Of a DNA stretch of 6,817 nucleotides, positions 6,674 to 6,817 are shown piece after piece (the stretch's first letter is position 1; each line of letters opens with the position of its first letter). A program made the position numbers and the translations under genes. Location: assembly GCA_016870855.1 (NCBI GenBank), contig VGAF01000062.1:1-6817 (forward strand). Direction: 5' to 3'. This stretch comes from Actinomycetota bacterium. GTDB taxonomy: Bacteria; Actinomycetota; Actinomycetes; Nanopelagicales; Nanopelagicaceae. Under the pieces are notes generated by a model that was not told the origin of the DNA, did no database searches, and saw only the letters and a program-made list of their open reading frames with translations.

Positions 6674-6711
6674 GAAACATGACCGTAACACTCCAGATAC
6701 CCCCCTTTCAC
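6674..6711 (+). promoter_or_regulatory. GlnR-like binding array upstream of glnA
   Basis: Four pentamers follow one another with exactly six bases between them, an 11-bp period close to one helix turn: GAAAC (6674-6678), GTAAC (6685-6689), GATAC (6696-6700), TTCAC (6707-6711). The published Streptomyces GlnR box alternates gTnAc and GaAAc units separated by n6. Here the units alternate in the same way, with the first two perfect and the last two carrying one mismatch each. GlnR is the OmpR-type regulator of nitrogen genes, with glnA as its classic target. The array lies about 80-115 bp before the glnA ATG and directly upstream of the preferred RDD start. Confidence 0.68.
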
Positions 6712-6721
6712 TGCATACATC

Positions 6722-6727
6722 TACGAT
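6722..6727 (+). promoter_or_regulatory. Possible -10 element of glnA
   Basis: TACGAT fits TAnnnT with the strong TA and T positions. It lies 10 bp after the last GlnR-like pentamer. Transcription would start near 6734, leaving a leader of about 55 bases and placing the array roughly between -60 and -23, a normal position for an activator. No -35 is recognisable, as expected for an activator-dependent promoter. Confidence 0.35.
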
Positions 6728-6780
6728 TCGCCACATCCACTCAATGATGAGTCTGCAGTTCCGAAGAGCAACTAGGCCGT

Positions 6781-6785
6781 AGGAG
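6781..6785 (+). promoter_or_regulatory. Shine-Dalgarno of glnA
   Basis: AGGAG four bases before the ATG at 6790. It is a good match to the ribosome and supports the glnA start. Confidence 0.75.
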
Positions 6786-6789
6786 AAAC

Positions 6790-6817
6790 ATGTTTAAGTC
6801 CTCAGCTGAATTAATCA
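6790..6817 (+). CDS. glnA: Type I glutamine synthetase, N-terminal fragment (runs off right edge)
   Basis: Only nine full codons are visible, reading MFKSSAELI. Actinobacterial GlnA1 proteins begin very similarly (MF-[KS]-x-x-x-E-[VL]-[LI]). The assignment rests on this start, the good AGGAG site, the GlnR-like array upstream, and the neighbourhood: lipB, lipA, DUF4191 and RDD genes precede glnA in Mycobacterium and Streptomyces. Glutamine synthetase makes glutamine from glutamate, ammonia and ATP and is the main ammonium-assimilating enzyme. No catalytic residues are inside the window. Confidence 0.85.

Overview
The window looks like chromosomal DNA of an actinobacterium with moderate rather than high GC, perhaps from a freshwater lineage of small-genome Actinobacteria. 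Two things point there. LipB, LipA, the DUF4191 protein, the RDD protein and GlnA follow one another in the order known from Mycobacterium (Rv2217 lipB, Rv2218 lipA, Rv2219, Rv2219A, Rv2220 glnA1) and Streptomyces. The protein sequences are also typically actinobacterial. Base composition is only about even by eye, so the exact lineage is an inference. Coding is dense, with gaps of 3-14 bp inside gene runs and GTG starts in several genes. I see no RNA genes, mobile elements, CRISPR arrays or long repeats.

Left part, minus strand (1-3261): three tightly packed genes read leftwards. They are an MMPL/RND-family membrane exporter, a Gfo/Idh/MocA-family NAD(P)-dependent oxidoreductase, and the first 17 codons of an FAD-dependent oxidoreductase that continues off the left edge. 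The gaps are 9 and 3 bp, so this is very probably one operon. Its substrate cannot be read from the window.

Centre (3262-3318): a 57-bp divergent promoter region. Each side has a TAnnnT -10-like hexamer 6-8 bp before a GTG start without a clear Shine-Dalgarno, which suggests leaderless mRNAs in both directions. An imperfect inverted repeat lies between the two hexamers and touches the minus-strand one.

Right part, plus strand (3319-6251): lipB, lipA, a PlsC-type acyltransferase and a DUF4191 membrane protein. LipB moves octanoate from acyl carrier protein to lipoyl domains, and LipA inserts two sulfurs to make lipoate. The acyltransferase sits between lipA and the DUF4191 gene, where the mycobacterial order has nothing. 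The conserved N-terminal block of LipA is encoded upstream of any usable ATG, GTG or TTG codon, so its start is a real puzzle.

Right edge (6252-6817): a small RDD-family membrane protein gene on the minus strand is convergent with the DUF4191 gene and divergent from glnA, whose first nine codons end the window. The RDD-glnA gap holds pentamers at 11-bp spacing (GAAAC, GTAAC, GATAC, TTCAC) that fit the GlnR box of actinobacterial nitrogen control. This is the best-supported regulatory element here. I did not find an obviously new multi-gene system. The most interesting points are the GlnR-like array, the lipA start problem, the divergent leaderless promoters and the inserted acyltransferase.
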